From Treponema sp. (GTDB taxonomy: Bacteria > Spirochaetota > Spirochaetia > Treponematales > Treponemataceae): 47,115 bases of DNA. Under the pieces are notes generated by a model. It searched no databases and was not told the DNA's origin. It saw only the letters and a program-made list of their open reading frames with translations. Made by a program: the position numbers and the translations under genes. Below, in pieces: positions 17,434-29,442 of the stretch; position 1 is the first letter of the stretch, and each line of letters begins with the position of its first letter. The DNA is taken from assembly GCA_017617145.1 (NCBI GenBank), contig JAFZWX010000186.1, positions 1-47,115 of the forward strand, in the 5' to 3' direction.

Positions 17434-17463
17434 TTGACATATTATCAATTTGTGTCATAATAG
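17434..17463 (+). promoter_or_regulatory. Promoter of the second acyl-CoA ligase gene
   Basis: TTGACA (17434-17439) is followed by CATAAT (17456-17461) with a 16-bp spacer, or TAATAG with 18 bp. TGACA and TGTCA flank the spacer as an inverted pair, similar to the layout before the first ligase gene. Confidence 0.55.
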
Positions 17464-17507
17464 AATAAATAAGCTCTTTTCAAAATTTTTTAAAACAGGA
17501 AACGAAC

Positions 17508-19247
17508 ATGGCATCAATCAATATGAAACAAACAGATCCTCTTGTATGGCTCGAGGAATATCGTGGAAAAGCTTTTTCGGGCGAATGGCCTACATTAAAG
17601 GAAGTTTTTGATATCAATGTAGAACGATATCCTAATAACAATTGTTTTACAGATTTTGATGGACCTGGAGGAGCACGTAATACTCTGACTTATGCACAGG
17701 CTAAGACAAAGATTGTAGAACTTGCAAACTGGCTTGCTGCAAATGGAGTAGAGCATGGAGATAGAGTTGCAGTTTCGGGAAAAAACTCTCCTGAATGGGC
17801 TGTGGTTTATCTTGCTGCCTTTTATGCAGGAGCAACAATCTGTCCTATGGATTATGGTCTTCATAATGAAGAAATTGAAAATCTTTTGAATACAGCTAAG
17901 CCTAAATTCTTTTTTGTTGATGCAGAAAAATATGATTACTTTAAATCAAAGAGTTTTCCATTTGGAGTTTATTCGCTTTCTTCTGATCATAAAGATACTT
18001 ATGTTTATAATTTGAGTACAACAGAAACTCCGCAAATAACATATCCAAAAGGTGATGACCTTGCTGCAATTTTGTTTACAAGTGGTACAACAGGCATTCC
18101 AAAGGGAGTTATGCTTACTCATAACAATCTTGTAAGCGATGTTTATCTTGCACAGACAAATATGAACATTTATTCAACTGATGTTTTCTATGCACTTCTT
18201 CCAATTCATCATGCATATACAATGACAGCTGTCTTTCTTGAAGCAATTGGCGTTGGTGCCGAAGTTGTATTTGGCAAGACAATGGCTGTTAGTCGTATGA
18301 TGAAGGAGCTTCGTGAAGGAAAAATCACAATGCTTCTTGGCGTTCCTCTTCTGTTCAACAAACTGCTTGCAGGAATTATGAAGGGTATAAAAGAAAAGGG
18401 TGCTTTTGTTTACGGAATTATCAAATTCCTTATGGGCCTTTCTTATATTATTAAAAAACTCACAAACTGTAATCCTGGAAAATTTTTATTCAAGTCAGTT
18501 TTGAAAAAAGCAAATATTTATACTTTGCGAATTGCAATTTGTGGTGGCGGTCCTTTGGCTCCAAGTGTTTTCAAGGCATACAATCAGCTTGGAATTGATT
18601 TTGTTCAAGGTTATGGTCTTACCGAAACTTCTCCTATTGTAGCGCTTAATCCGGTTTATGCATTTAAGATTGAAAGTGTTGGAAAGAATCTACGCGATGT
18701 TCAGTTCAAAGTAATTGATTCTGATGATAACGGGGTAGGAGAGCTTTGTATAAAAGGTCCTATGGTAATGAAAGGTTATTACAATATGCCTGAAGAAACT
18801 GCCGCTACATTTACCTCGGACGGATGGTTTAAAACAGGCGACCTTGGCTGGATTGACAAAGAAGGTTATGTAATGCTTTCTGGTCGTGCAAAGAATATGA
18901 TTGTAACAGCCGGTGGTAAAAATGTTTATCCTGAAGAAATTGAAAATGCGTTCCAGCTGTATGATGAGCTTGAGCAGATTACTGTTCAGGGGTATATTCC
19001 AGACGGACAGGATGCTGGTGAAGAACTTGAAGCTTTAATTTATCCTTCTGATGGTTTGCTGAGCAGACTTGGTGCCGACAGAAAGAATCCTTCTGATATG
19101 GAAAAGGTAAAGGTAGAAGTAAATAATATTGTAGATACTGTAAATAAGACTCTTCTTTCGTACCAGCGTATTACGAAAATAACCCTTTTGGATGAGCCGC
19201 TTGAAATGACTACAACCAAAAAGGTTAAAAGAATTTATAAGAAATAG
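17508..19247 (+). CDS. AMP-dependent acyl-CoA synthetase/ligase
   Basis: A complete 579-residue adenylating enzyme, probably a long-chain fatty acid-CoA ligase. The P-loop motif TSGTTGIPKGVMLTH starts at residue 191, GYGLTETSPIVALNP is motif A5, and the C-terminal part has KTGDLGWIDKEGYVMLSGRA and the final lysine-rich segment TTTKKVKRIYKK, where the acyl-adenylate lysine is expected. An AGGAAA site precedes the ATG. It is a paralogue of the truncated gene at the left edge. The gene ends directly against a family A repeat hairpin. Confidence 0.92.
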   Translation: MASINMKQTDPLVWLEEYRGKAFSGEWPTLKEVFDINVERYPNNNCFTDFDGPGGARNTLTYAQAKTKIVELANWLAANGVEHGDRVAVSGKNSPEWAVVYLAAFYAGATICPMDYGLHNEEIENLLNTAKPKFFFVDAEKYDYFKSKSFPFGVYSLSSDHKDTYVYNLSTTETPQITYPKGDDLAAILFTSGTTGIPKGVMLTHNNLVSDVYLAQTNMNIYSTDVFYALLPIHHAYTMTAVFLEAIGVGAEVVFGKTMAVSRMMKELREGKITMLLGVPLLFNKLLAGIMKGIKEKGAFVYGIIKFLMGLSYIIKKLTNCNPGKFLFKSVLKKANIYTLRIAICGGGPLAPSVFKAYNQLGIDFVQGYGLTETSPIVALNPVYAFKIESVGKNLRDVQFKVIDSDDNGVGELCIKGPMVMKGYYNMPEETAATFTSDGWFKTGDLGWIDKEGYVMLSGRAKNMIVTAGGKNVYPEEIENAFQLYDELEQITVQGYIPDGQDAGEELEALIYPSDGLLSRLGADRKNPSDMEKVKVEVNNIVDTVNKTLLSYQRITKITLLDEPLEMTTTKKVKRIYKK

Positions 19248-19304
19248 ATCCCCGGGTCAAGCCCGAGGATGACAGTGTCATTGTCGGGCTTGACCCGACA
19301 ATCT
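19248..19304. repeat. Inverted pair of family A repeats, likely bidirectional terminator
   Basis: Two family A units face each other (GATCCCCGGGTCAAGCCCG ... CGGGCTTGACCCGACAATCT) and can form a long hairpin. The pair fills the whole 60-base gap between two convergent genes. No strong U-tract is present. Confidence 0.8.
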
Positions 19305-19307
19305 GTT

Positions 19308-19844
19308 CTACCATGTATAGCGTAATGCTATTCCTCCGCAGAAGCCTACCTGAGGGTCATCGGGGAAGGTTCCCATAAAGCCGAATTGTACAGGTACAGA
19401 AAGGTGATCAAAGAAAATAAAATCAAAGCCAAAGCCTGCACTTAAAACGGCATTATTATGTATTGTTTCTGTTTTGGTTGAACCTTCCGAGAGCTCATCG
19501 TAACTCCAGGTATGATCCAGTTTTCCGGCATAACCGACTAATCCATAAGCAAAAAGTCTTGAAGAAATTTTGTCCTTCCAGTTATTTTCAAAAAGGGTAA
19601 AATCGGTTTCAACTGTAAAACTCATGTTGTATGGTTCGGAATAAGATTTTTCATTGTAGAAAGCAAAAACACCAAATTTTGTGCTGACTAAATCCGAGAA
19701 GCGTCGTTCGTACTGAAGTCCGCCAACAGATTCTTCAGAGCCAATTACATAAATTCCAATTGCATTTTTGTTTTCCAGCCCGTTAGCAAAAAGCCCTGTT
19801 GTTATTATAAAGAGGGTCGTTGCTATAAGAATAATTTTTTTCAT
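19308..19844 (-). CDS. Predicted small outer-membrane beta-barrel protein
   Basis: A 178-residue protein with a clear Sec signal peptide (MKKIILIATTLFIITTGLFA) and amphipathic strands with aromatic ends. The C-terminus GGIALRYTW ends in an aromatic residue, as in outer-membrane barrels. No specific family is recognised. The start is the ATG at 19844, preceded by AGAGG, rather than 19859. It lies 11 bases after lacZ on the same strand, so the two are probably one transcript, though a role in sugar use is not shown. Confidence 0.75.
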   Translation of the reverse strand: MKKIILIATTLFIITTGLFANGLENKNAIGIYVIGSEESVGGLQYERRFSDLVSTKFGVFAFYNEKSYSEPYNMSFTVETDFTLFENNWKDKISSRLFAYGLVGYAGKLDHTWSYDELSEGSTKTETIHNNAVLSAGFGFDFIFFDHLSVPVQFGFMGTFPDDPQVGFCGGIALRYTW

Positions 19845-19855
19845 ATCGTTACCTC

Positions 19856-23219
<3,364 letters not shown>

Positions 23220-23245
23220 TATATATATATTATTTAAACTTTAAA

Positions 23246-25420
23246 TTAGACTTTAAACAAATCTACCTGTTCTCCAATCTTGTCAATGGAGCCTTTAACA
23301 TGTGAAGAAATCTCACTCAAAGTTGCGCCTGTTTCATTAATCTTACGTGCACCTACAGCCATTTCTTCCATACTTGTGTTCATCATTTTTGTTGTTTCAT
23401 AAAGATGTTCCATTTCTTCTACAATCTGTGAGTTTCTAGCCTGCATTTCGCGAGAAGAATTACGTACTTCGACTGTAGAATTGTTTAAGTTTGTAAGGGC
23501 ATCCATAATCTGCTTAGAACCTTCATTTTGTTCTTCCATTGCAGAGTGGATATGGTAAACAAGTTCATCAGTATCCTTAAGCTGAGTAGAAACATGAGAA
23601 AATGCGTCGCTGGCCTCTGTTGAAGAATTTGCAACTGCCGAAATTGACATTTGAATATTTGTAAGCTGTTCACCAATCTTGTTAGACTGTTCAGATGAAG
23701 TTTCAGAAAGCTTACGGATTTCGTCTGCTACTACTGCAAAGCCTTTTCCTGCTTCACCGGCGTGTGCTGCTTCAATTGCGGCGTTCATAGCAAGAAGGTT
23801 TGTCTGTTCAGCAATGGCAGAAATTGCAGCATTTGCTTCCTGAAGCATTTCTGACTGACCTTCAATTGCCTGTATCTGTCGTGCAACTTCATTTTGTTTT
23901 TCAAATCCATTTTCTGCATTACTCTGAAGAGATTTAAATGAATTAGACATCATTTCTACAGAATGTTTAACAGAATTGATGTTTCCAATCATTTCTTCTA
24001 CTGCTGCCGAAGCTTGTGTTACACTGGCAGACTGTTCTTCAATCATATTATCAAGATTTGTGATAGAGCTCGAAATTGTTCTGATAGAACCGCTTGTTGC
24101 ACCTACAGTTCTTGTCTGATTGTTTATTTGTCCGTGAATACTTTCGATTGTTGCAATAATTTGTGTAATAGAACTTGAAGTGTCTTGTGTTCCTAAAGAA
24201 AGAGTTTCACCACTTGATCCAAGTTCTGATTTTGAATTCTTTAAGTTTCGTACAATTTCCTGGAGCTTGTCCATAAAGGCATCAAAATTAATTACAAGAG
24301 TTCCTATTTCATCACGAAGATAAAGGGCACATCGTTTACTCAAATCGGCATCGCCTTTAGAAAGGTCACCCAAAAAGTCAGAAACATGTTTGATTCTCTT
24401 CATAATCCAGTAAACAAAGATAAAGCCACATATTGTAAGAATGACGATAAGAACAATTGCAATAGGTATTATATTCATCAAAGTAACATTTTTTACTTCT
24501 TCAATTACTTTCATGGATTTTGCGACAAAGATCATACCTGTTATAGTTCCGTCTTCGCTGACAACAGGAGTATAGTTTGAATAATATTCCATACCATTGA
24601 TTGTATTTTTACCCTGGTAAGCTACCCCTTCTTTAAGAACCTGATGTATAATTGTCTGATTGTCAAGTTCTGTTCCAATCATGTGTTCGCCGAGAGTTGT
24701 GGCAGCTCGTACTTTACCCTTAAATACAGTACATTCAACACCATAGTTTTCATGTACAACAGTTGTATAAGCGTCTTCTCCGTCATCAGCCAGTTCATAA
24801 CCAGCAACAACTACACCTATGATATTTGGTCCATCTCTTACAGGAATTGCGGCAATAATTCCATATTCAAGATCACCAAATTCATCAAAAATATAGTTTG
24901 TTGCTCCACGCAAAGCTTTTGTGATAAGCGGGTGAGAAATCTGTACATCTGATTTAATTCCGTATCCGCCAAGAACATAGCCCGTTGAATCTATAAATGC
25001 AAGTTGATCCAGTCCTGAGCGGGTTGCTATGTTTCCTAAGAAAGTATCAAGTTTATTTCCTGTATCGGGAATTGAAGCGGCATTAGGATTACCTTGAAAA
25101 CTTATATCCGGAACAATGTTTTGAAGGATATTTCTAGGAACAGTGAAAAAGTTTTTTGAGGAAGGTTCCATAGAAAGCATGTTTGCATATCTGTAAAGAT
25201 TATCGAGCCAGTCAAAAAGAATATAATTTATACCCTTTGAAGTATTATCAATATCATTTGCTGCATTTTTTAAAAGCCCATTATCAAAAACCTTGAGAGA
25301 CATGGCCCCGGTCAAAACGACGCCTAAAATACTTGCGCCGACAATCATTCCAATAAGTTTTGCCTTAAGGGATACATTCTTTCTAGGATTTTCTTCAAAT
25401 CTGTCTAATTCTTTAGCCAT
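23246..25420 (-). CDS. Membrane methyl-accepting chemotaxis protein with Cache-type sensor
   Basis: A 724-residue chemoreceptor. Transmembrane helix 1 is near residues 22-46 and helix 2 near 318-345. Between them is an extracytoplasmic domain of about 270 residues with a dCache-like pattern ([19 protein letters not shown] and [20 protein letters not shown]). A HAMP region follows, then the cytoplasmic coiled coil whose tip reads [20 protein letters not shown]. It should steer swimming through CheA and CheW. The ligand is unknown. A GAGG site precedes the ATG. A conserved-loop hairpin follows the stop codon. Confidence 0.95.
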   Translation of the reverse strand: MAKELDRFEENPRKNVSLKAKLIGMIVGASILGVVLTGAMSLKVFDNGLLKNAANDIDNTSKGINYILFDWLDNLYRYANMLSMEPSSKNFFTVPRNILQNIVPDISFQGNPNAASIPDTGNKLDTFLGNIATRSGLDQLAFIDSTGYVLGGYGIKSDVQISHPLITKALRGATNYIFDEFGDLEYGIIAAIPVRDGPNIIGVVVAGYELADDGEDAYTTVVHENYGVECTVFKGKVRAATTLGEHMIGTELDNQTIIHQVLKEGVAYQGKNTINGMEYYSNYTPVVSEDGTITGMIFVAKSMKVIEEVKNVTLMNIIPIAIVLIVILTICGFIFVYWIMKRIKHVSDFLGDLSKGDADLSKRCALYLRDEIGTLVINFDAFMDKLQEIVRNLKNSKSELGSSGETLSLGTQDTSSSITQIIATIESIHGQINNQTRTVGATSGSIRTISSSITNLDNMIEEQSASVTQASAAVEEMIGNINSVKHSVEMMSNSFKSLQSNAENGFEKQNEVARQIQAIEGQSEMLQEANAAISAIAEQTNLLAMNAAIEAAHAGEAGKGFAVVADEIRKLSETSSEQSNKIGEQLTNIQMSISAVANSSTEASDAFSHVSTQLKDTDELVYHIHSAMEEQNEGSKQIMDALTNLNNSTVEVRNSSREMQARNSQIVEEMEHLYETTKMMNTSMEEMAVGARKINETGATLSEISSHVKGSIDKIGEQVDLFKV

Positions 25421-25642
25421 AAAAACCTCGTTGCTAATTTTATTTGAATAATTATATAGACGATTTATAAATGTTGTTATTAGTTAATAAGTAATATTAT
25501 CTACCAACTTATGGAAAAAATCAATTAAAAAACGCTTACGAATTATTATGTTTCTATAAACAATAACAATTTTTCTTGCCATATATAACAAATAGTTATA
25601 AAATGAAGGATAATAAAAAAATCTTAACTCAGGAGTAAAAAA

Positions 25643-27046
25643 ATGGGTGAACAAAAAGAAAGAGAAACCCTGGGCAGTCGACTTGGATTTTTGTTGTTGT
25701 CTGCCGGTTGTGCAATTGGATTAGGAAATGTATGGCGCTTTCCTTACATCACAGGAAAATATGGTGGAGCGGCTTTCGTTCTTATCTATTTAATCTTCCT
25801 TGTAATTCTTGGTCTTCCAGTAATGGTTGCAGAATTTGCTGTTGGACGCGCTTCAAAGAAAGGTATGGGTGGTGCTTTCCAGGCACTTGAGCCTGCCGGA
25901 ACTAAATGGCATGTTTATGGAAATCTTGCAATTATTGGTAACTACCTTTTGATGATGTTTTATACAGTTATTTCAGGATGGTTCCTTAAATATTTCTTTG
26001 AAATGATTGGCGGAAAGTTTTCTGGAATGTCTCCGGATGAAGTTGGAGCTGCTTTTGGTGCAACTGCAAGTACAGCTTCTACACTTCTTATCTGGATGGT
26101 TGTAGTAATCGTTATTGGCTTTGGAACTTGTCTCTTAGGCCTTCAGAAAGGTGTTGAGCGCATTACAAAAGTCATGATGTCTGCTTTGCTTATTATTATG
26201 ATTGGTCTTGCAATTTACGTAGCATTCCTTCCAGGAAGTGGTGCTGGTTATGCCTTCTACCTTAAGCCAAACTTCAAGGCTTTAGTAAGTGGAGACCACG
26301 GACTTTGGGATACAATCTATGCAGCAATGGGACAGGCTTTCTTTACTCTGTCACTCGGTATTGGTTCTATGGAAATCTTTGGTTCTTACATTGATAAGGA
26401 ACACTCTCTTACTGGTGAATCTTTACGTGTAATCGGGCTCGATACATTTGTAGCAATTTGTGCCGGATTGATTATCTTCCCAGCTTGTGCCGCATTTGGC
26501 GTAGACGCTGGTGCTGGTCCTGGACTTGCATTCGTGTCACTTCCTAACGTATTCAATATGATGGGACCAGTTGTAGGACGCATTGTTGGAGCTTTCTTCT
26601 TCCTCTTCATGTCATTTGCTGCTCTTTCTACAGTAATTGCTGTATTTGAAAATATCGTAGCATTCCCAATGGATAAACTTGGCTGGAGCCGTAAAAAGGC
26701 AGTTCTCATTAACTTTGTTGCAATGCTCATTCTTGCAACTCCTGCAGCTCTTGGTATGAGTGTTTGGTCTGGTGTACACTTTGGTGCCCACATTGGTTCT
26801 ATTGACGCTTTGGAAGACTTTATTGTTAGCCAGAACCTGTTGCCAATTGGATCTATGCTCTTCCTCTTGTTCTGTACAATCAAGAAGGGCTGGGGCTGGG
26901 ATGGCTTTATTGCCGAAGCCGATGCCGGTGAAGGTATTAAGTTCCCTAAGAACAAGGTTGTAAAATTCTACCTTAAGTTTATTGCTCCGGTTATCATAAT
27001 TGTGGTATTCGTTGCAGGTTACTTCGATATCTTCGGTGCGAAGTAA
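25643..27046 (+). CDS. Sodium-dependent transporter of the neurotransmitter:sodium symporter (NSS) family
   Basis: A 467-residue membrane protein with about 11-12 transmembrane helices. TM1 has the family's sodium and substrate motif, CAIGLGNVWRFPYITGKYGG. Bacterial members import amino acids with Na+, and LeuT is the structural model. An AGGAG site precedes the ATG. The gene stands alone, ended by an intrinsic terminator, so no operon partner indicates the substrate. Confidence 0.95.
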   Translation: MGEQKERETLGSRLGFLLLSAGCAIGLGNVWRFPYITGKYGGAAFVLIYLIFLVILGLPVMVAEFAVGRASKKGMGGAFQALEPAGTKWHVYGNLAIIGNYLLMMFYTVISGWFLKYFFEMIGGKFSGMSPDEVGAAFGATASTASTLLIWMVVVIVIGFGTCLLGLQKGVERITKVMMSALLIIMIGLAIYVAFLPGSGAGYAFYLKPNFKALVSGDHGLWDTIYAAMGQAFFTLSLGIGSMEIFGSYIDKEHSLTGESLRVIGLDTFVAICAGLIIFPACAAFGVDAGAGPGLAFVSLPNVFNMMGPVVGRIVGAFFFLFMSFAALSTVIAVFENIVAFPMDKLGWSRKKAVLINFVAMLILATPAALGMSVWSGVHFGAHIGSIDALEDFIVSQNLLPIGSMLFLLFCTIKKGWGWDGFIAEADAGEGIKFPKNKVVKFYLKFIAPVIIIVVFVAGYFDIFGAK

Positions 27047-27110
27047 ACTTAATCATTTGTGATTTTTGTCACACGGATTCGGAAAATCTAACGATTTTCC
27101 AAAGTAAAGA

Positions 27111-27152
27111 AAATGGATTGCTTCATTTCTGGTGAGGCAATCCATTTTTTTT
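27111..27152 (+). terminator. Intrinsic terminator after the NSS transporter gene
   Basis: AAATGGATTGC pairs with GCAATCCATTT around a 15-nt loop and is followed by a run of T. A smaller hairpin, GGAAAATC/GATTTTCC, lies just upstream at 27081-27100. Confidence 0.9.
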
Positions 27153-27162
27153 AAACTTTTTC

Positions 27163-27220
27163 TTGACTTACCCCGATAATCGTAGTATGATACAAGTAGT
27201 ACGACAGTCGTAGTACGACA
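27163..27220 (+). promoter_or_regulatory. Promoter and triple-repeat operator of the PadR operon
   Basis: TTGACT (27163-27168), a 17-bp spacer and TATGAT (27186-27191) form a good promoter. GTAGTA recurs at 27182, 27196 and 27210, exactly 14 bp apart, within longer repeats CGTAGTATGAT, AGTAGTACGAC and CGTAGTACGAC. The last lies in a perfect 6-1-6 palindrome, GTCGTAGTACGAC (27207-27219). The array covers the -10 box and start site, as expected for PadR autorepression. Confidence 0.75.
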
Positions 27221-27281
27221 GACAAAGCATTGCCAGACGTGGTATATGCATTGAGGGCACCTGTCCTCGTCAGGAGGTATT

Positions 27282-27623
27282 ATGGTTACAATCAGCAGTG
27301 ATGTAATTCGAGGTTACAACGACACGATGATTCTGTTTCTGCTAAAGATTGCGCCTTCGTACGGGTATGAAATTTCTAAAAACATAAAGGCACTAACGAG
27401 CGAAAAATATGTTATAAAAGAAACAACGCTCTACTCTGCTTTTACGCGCATGGAAGAAAACGGTTATGTTGAATCATACTCACAGGAGGCAGATAACGGT
27501 AAGCGCAGAACTTATTATCGTATAACCGAAAAAGGCAAAATGTATTACAATGAAAAATGCGAAGAGTGGAAGCTTACGCAGGAAGTTGTAGAAAAATTTA
27601 TCAGTGAGAATCAGGAGGCTTAG
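27282..27623 (+). CDS. PadR-family transcriptional regulator
   Basis: A 113-residue winged-helix protein. The sequence ILFLLKIAPSYGYEISKNIK and the wing segment RMEENGYVESYSQEADNGKR, followed by RRTYYRITEKGKMYY, are typical of PadR. An AGGAGG site lies just before the ATG. It is the first gene of a cluster with a permease-prefix-domain protein and a DUF4097-like protein, a common set in which PadR represses its own operon. The operator array at 27182-27220 fits that role. The inducing signal is unknown. Confidence 0.93.
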   Translation: MVTISSDVIRGYNDTMILFLLKIAPSYGYEISKNIKALTSEKYVIKETTLYSAFTRMEENGYVESYSQEADNGKRRTYYRITEKGKMYYNEKCEEWKLTQEVVEKFISENQEA

Positions 27624-27624
27624 A

Positions 27625-28602
27625 ATGGAAACTATTAAAAATTATCTTGAATCAATGTTCAGAAATCTTCCTAACACAAGCGAAGTTATTAAGGCAAAAA
27701 ACGAGCTTTACCAGATGATGGAAGACAAATACACAGAACTCAGACGCATGGGTAAATCAGAAAACGAAGCAGTTGCAACAGTAATTTCTGAATTCGGAAA
27801 TCTTGACGAAATTGCTTCTTCTCTTGGAATTAAGCATGTGCTCGAAACCGAAAAGGAACAGCCGCAGCGTCGCAATCTTTCTTTGGACGAAGTAAAAGAA
27901 TATCTTGACGACCTGTTTGTTTCAGTTGCATTTAGAGTTGCAGGAATTATCTGTTTTATAACCTGTTCAATTCCACCTATTATATTTGGCGATATTCTTT
28001 CTGGAAAACACGAAAGCTTTGGAGTTGTTCTGATGTTTGTTATGATTGCAATGGGAATTGCCGGAATGATTATTCCAAAAACAAGAATGGAACCATGGCG
28101 ATTTTTGAAAACAGAAGCTTGTTCTATAAGTCCTGCAACAACAGATTATGTTTCTGCAGAAAAAAAGAAGTTTACAAAACTGTATACAATCCTTAATGTT
28201 CTGGGAATTGTATTTTGTGTAGGCAGTGTAATTCCTGCTGTTGTTTTTGATGATTTTGCTCAAACAATAAATGACAGCTGGGGAGGCGTTTTGTTCCTTG
28301 CACTCATTGCTGCTGGTGTTGGTTGTTTTGTTTACTGCAACTGGCGTTACAGAGCATACCAGAAATTGCTCAATATTAATTCTGAAACAACAATCGGTGG
28401 AACATATACAAAATCTCGTGACAAGGAACCTTTCTACGGCAATAAAACAATGCGTGCAATAATGTCTGTTTACTGGCCTACTGTAACTTGTATTTATCTT
28501 GCCTACAGCTTCCTTACATTCCAGTGGTGGATCAGCTGGATTATCTGGCCAATCGCAGGTGTTGTTAATAAGCTGATTATTAATCTGAATTCTGAAGACT
28601 AA
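27625..28602 (+). CDS. Permease-prefix (DUF1700-like) membrane protein
   Basis: A 325-residue protein. Its first 75 or so residues match the helical 'permease prefix domain' found beside PadR regulators (YLESMFRNLPNTSEVIKAKN, then ENEAVATVISEFGNLDEIAS). Four to five hydrophobic segments follow, at about residues 96-120, 134-152, 188-208, 218-240 and 290-315. The ATG at 27625 comes right after the PadR stop codon, with AGGAGG inside the PadR gene, so the earlier ATG at 27604 is unlikely. It is probably a membrane partner of the PadR system, but its activity is not known. Confidence 0.85.
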   Translation: METIKNYLESMFRNLPNTSEVIKAKNELYQMMEDKYTELRRMGKSENEAVATVISEFGNLDEIASSLGIKHVLETEKEQPQRRNLSLDEVKEYLDDLFVSVAFRVAGIICFITCSIPPIIFGDILSGKHESFGVVLMFVMIAMGIAGMIIPKTRMEPWRFLKTEACSISPATTDYVSAEKKKFTKLYTILNVLGIVFCVGSVIPAVVFDDFAQTINDSWGGVLFLALIAAGVGCFVYCNWRYRAYQKLLNINSETTIGGTYTKSRDKEPFYGNKTMRAIMSVYWPTVTCIYLAYSFLTFQWWISWIIWPIAGVVNKLIINLNSED

Positions 28603-28620
28603 TAAAGGAGCGAAGATAAA

Positions 28621-29415
28621 ATGAAAAAGAATATATTTTTGATTATACTTGCAGTTGTTACAATTTTCTGTATCGTATTCGGAACCTTTCATCATCTTGG
28701 ATTTTCAAGAAAAGGATATTCTTCGGTAGCATCTTCAATCAGAAACAGTTTGCGCCATGGCAGGTTAAATTTTCATTTTGATGATCTTGATGATGACGAT
28801 TTTGATGATAATGACGACCTGGAAGATTTTGATTTTGAAAGCGAAGATTCAAAAAACTTTGATACAGAAACAATCGGTGAGTTCAGTGAACTTGATGTAA
28901 ACCTTAGGGTTGGCGGAATAAAAATTGAACGTGGTAACAAATGGGAAATAAAAGCAAATTATTCCAAAGAGTATTTAAAGCCTTCTTATACTTTAAAGAA
29001 CGGAAGACTTTCAATTTCGCAGCCAGCTTATAAAAACAAAAATGTTGGTAACAATAAATGTAATATTGTTATTACAGTTCCGTTTGGTACAGAACTCGAC
29101 AAGCTTTCTATGAGTATTGATGTTGGTGCAGTTGAGCTTAGTGGTTTTGATATTAAAAAAGGTTCTATTGATACAGATGTTGGAGCAATTGAAATTAAGA
29201 ATGTTGGCTTTGAAGATTTTGATCTTGATTCCGATGTTGGTGCAATTTCAATTGAACTTGTAGAGCCTTTGGAAACTTATAATATAACTGTTAATTCTGA
29301 CCTTGGTGGTATTGTTGTTGACGAAAAAAATGTAAGACGTCATTATTCACAAAAGGGCACCAGCAATAAAAAACTTAGAATTGATACAGATGTTGGCGGC
29401 ATAGAAATTAAGTGA
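28621..29415 (+). CDS. DUF4097-like anchored beta-helix protein
   Basis: A 264-residue protein with one N-terminal hydrophobic segment (about 4-26), a very acidic linker (residues 55-80, mostly Asp and Glu) and a repetitive beta domain. The repeats, such as SIDVGAVELSGFDI, DTDVGAIEIKNVGF and DSDVGAISIELVEP, and the ending IDTDVGGIEIK resemble the DUF4097 'putative adhesin' fold. Such proteins are frequent third members of PadR operons linked to envelope stress. GGAG precedes the ATG. No enzymatic motif is seen. Confidence 0.82.
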   Translation: MKKNIFLIILAVVTIFCIVFGTFHHLGFSRKGYSSVASSIRNSLRHGRLNFHFDDLDDDDFDDNDDLEDFDFESEDSKNFDTETIGEFSELDVNLRVGGIKIERGNKWEIKANYSKEYLKPSYTLKNGRLSISQPAYKNKNVGNNKCNIVITVPFGTELDKLSMSIDVGAVELSGFDIKKGSIDTDVGAIEIKNVGFEDFDLDSDVGAISIELVEPLETYNITVNSDLGGIVVDEKNVRRHYSQKGTSNKKLRIDTDVGGIEIK

Positions 29416-29442
29416 AGGCCAGCCCCACAAAATGAGGTAATT

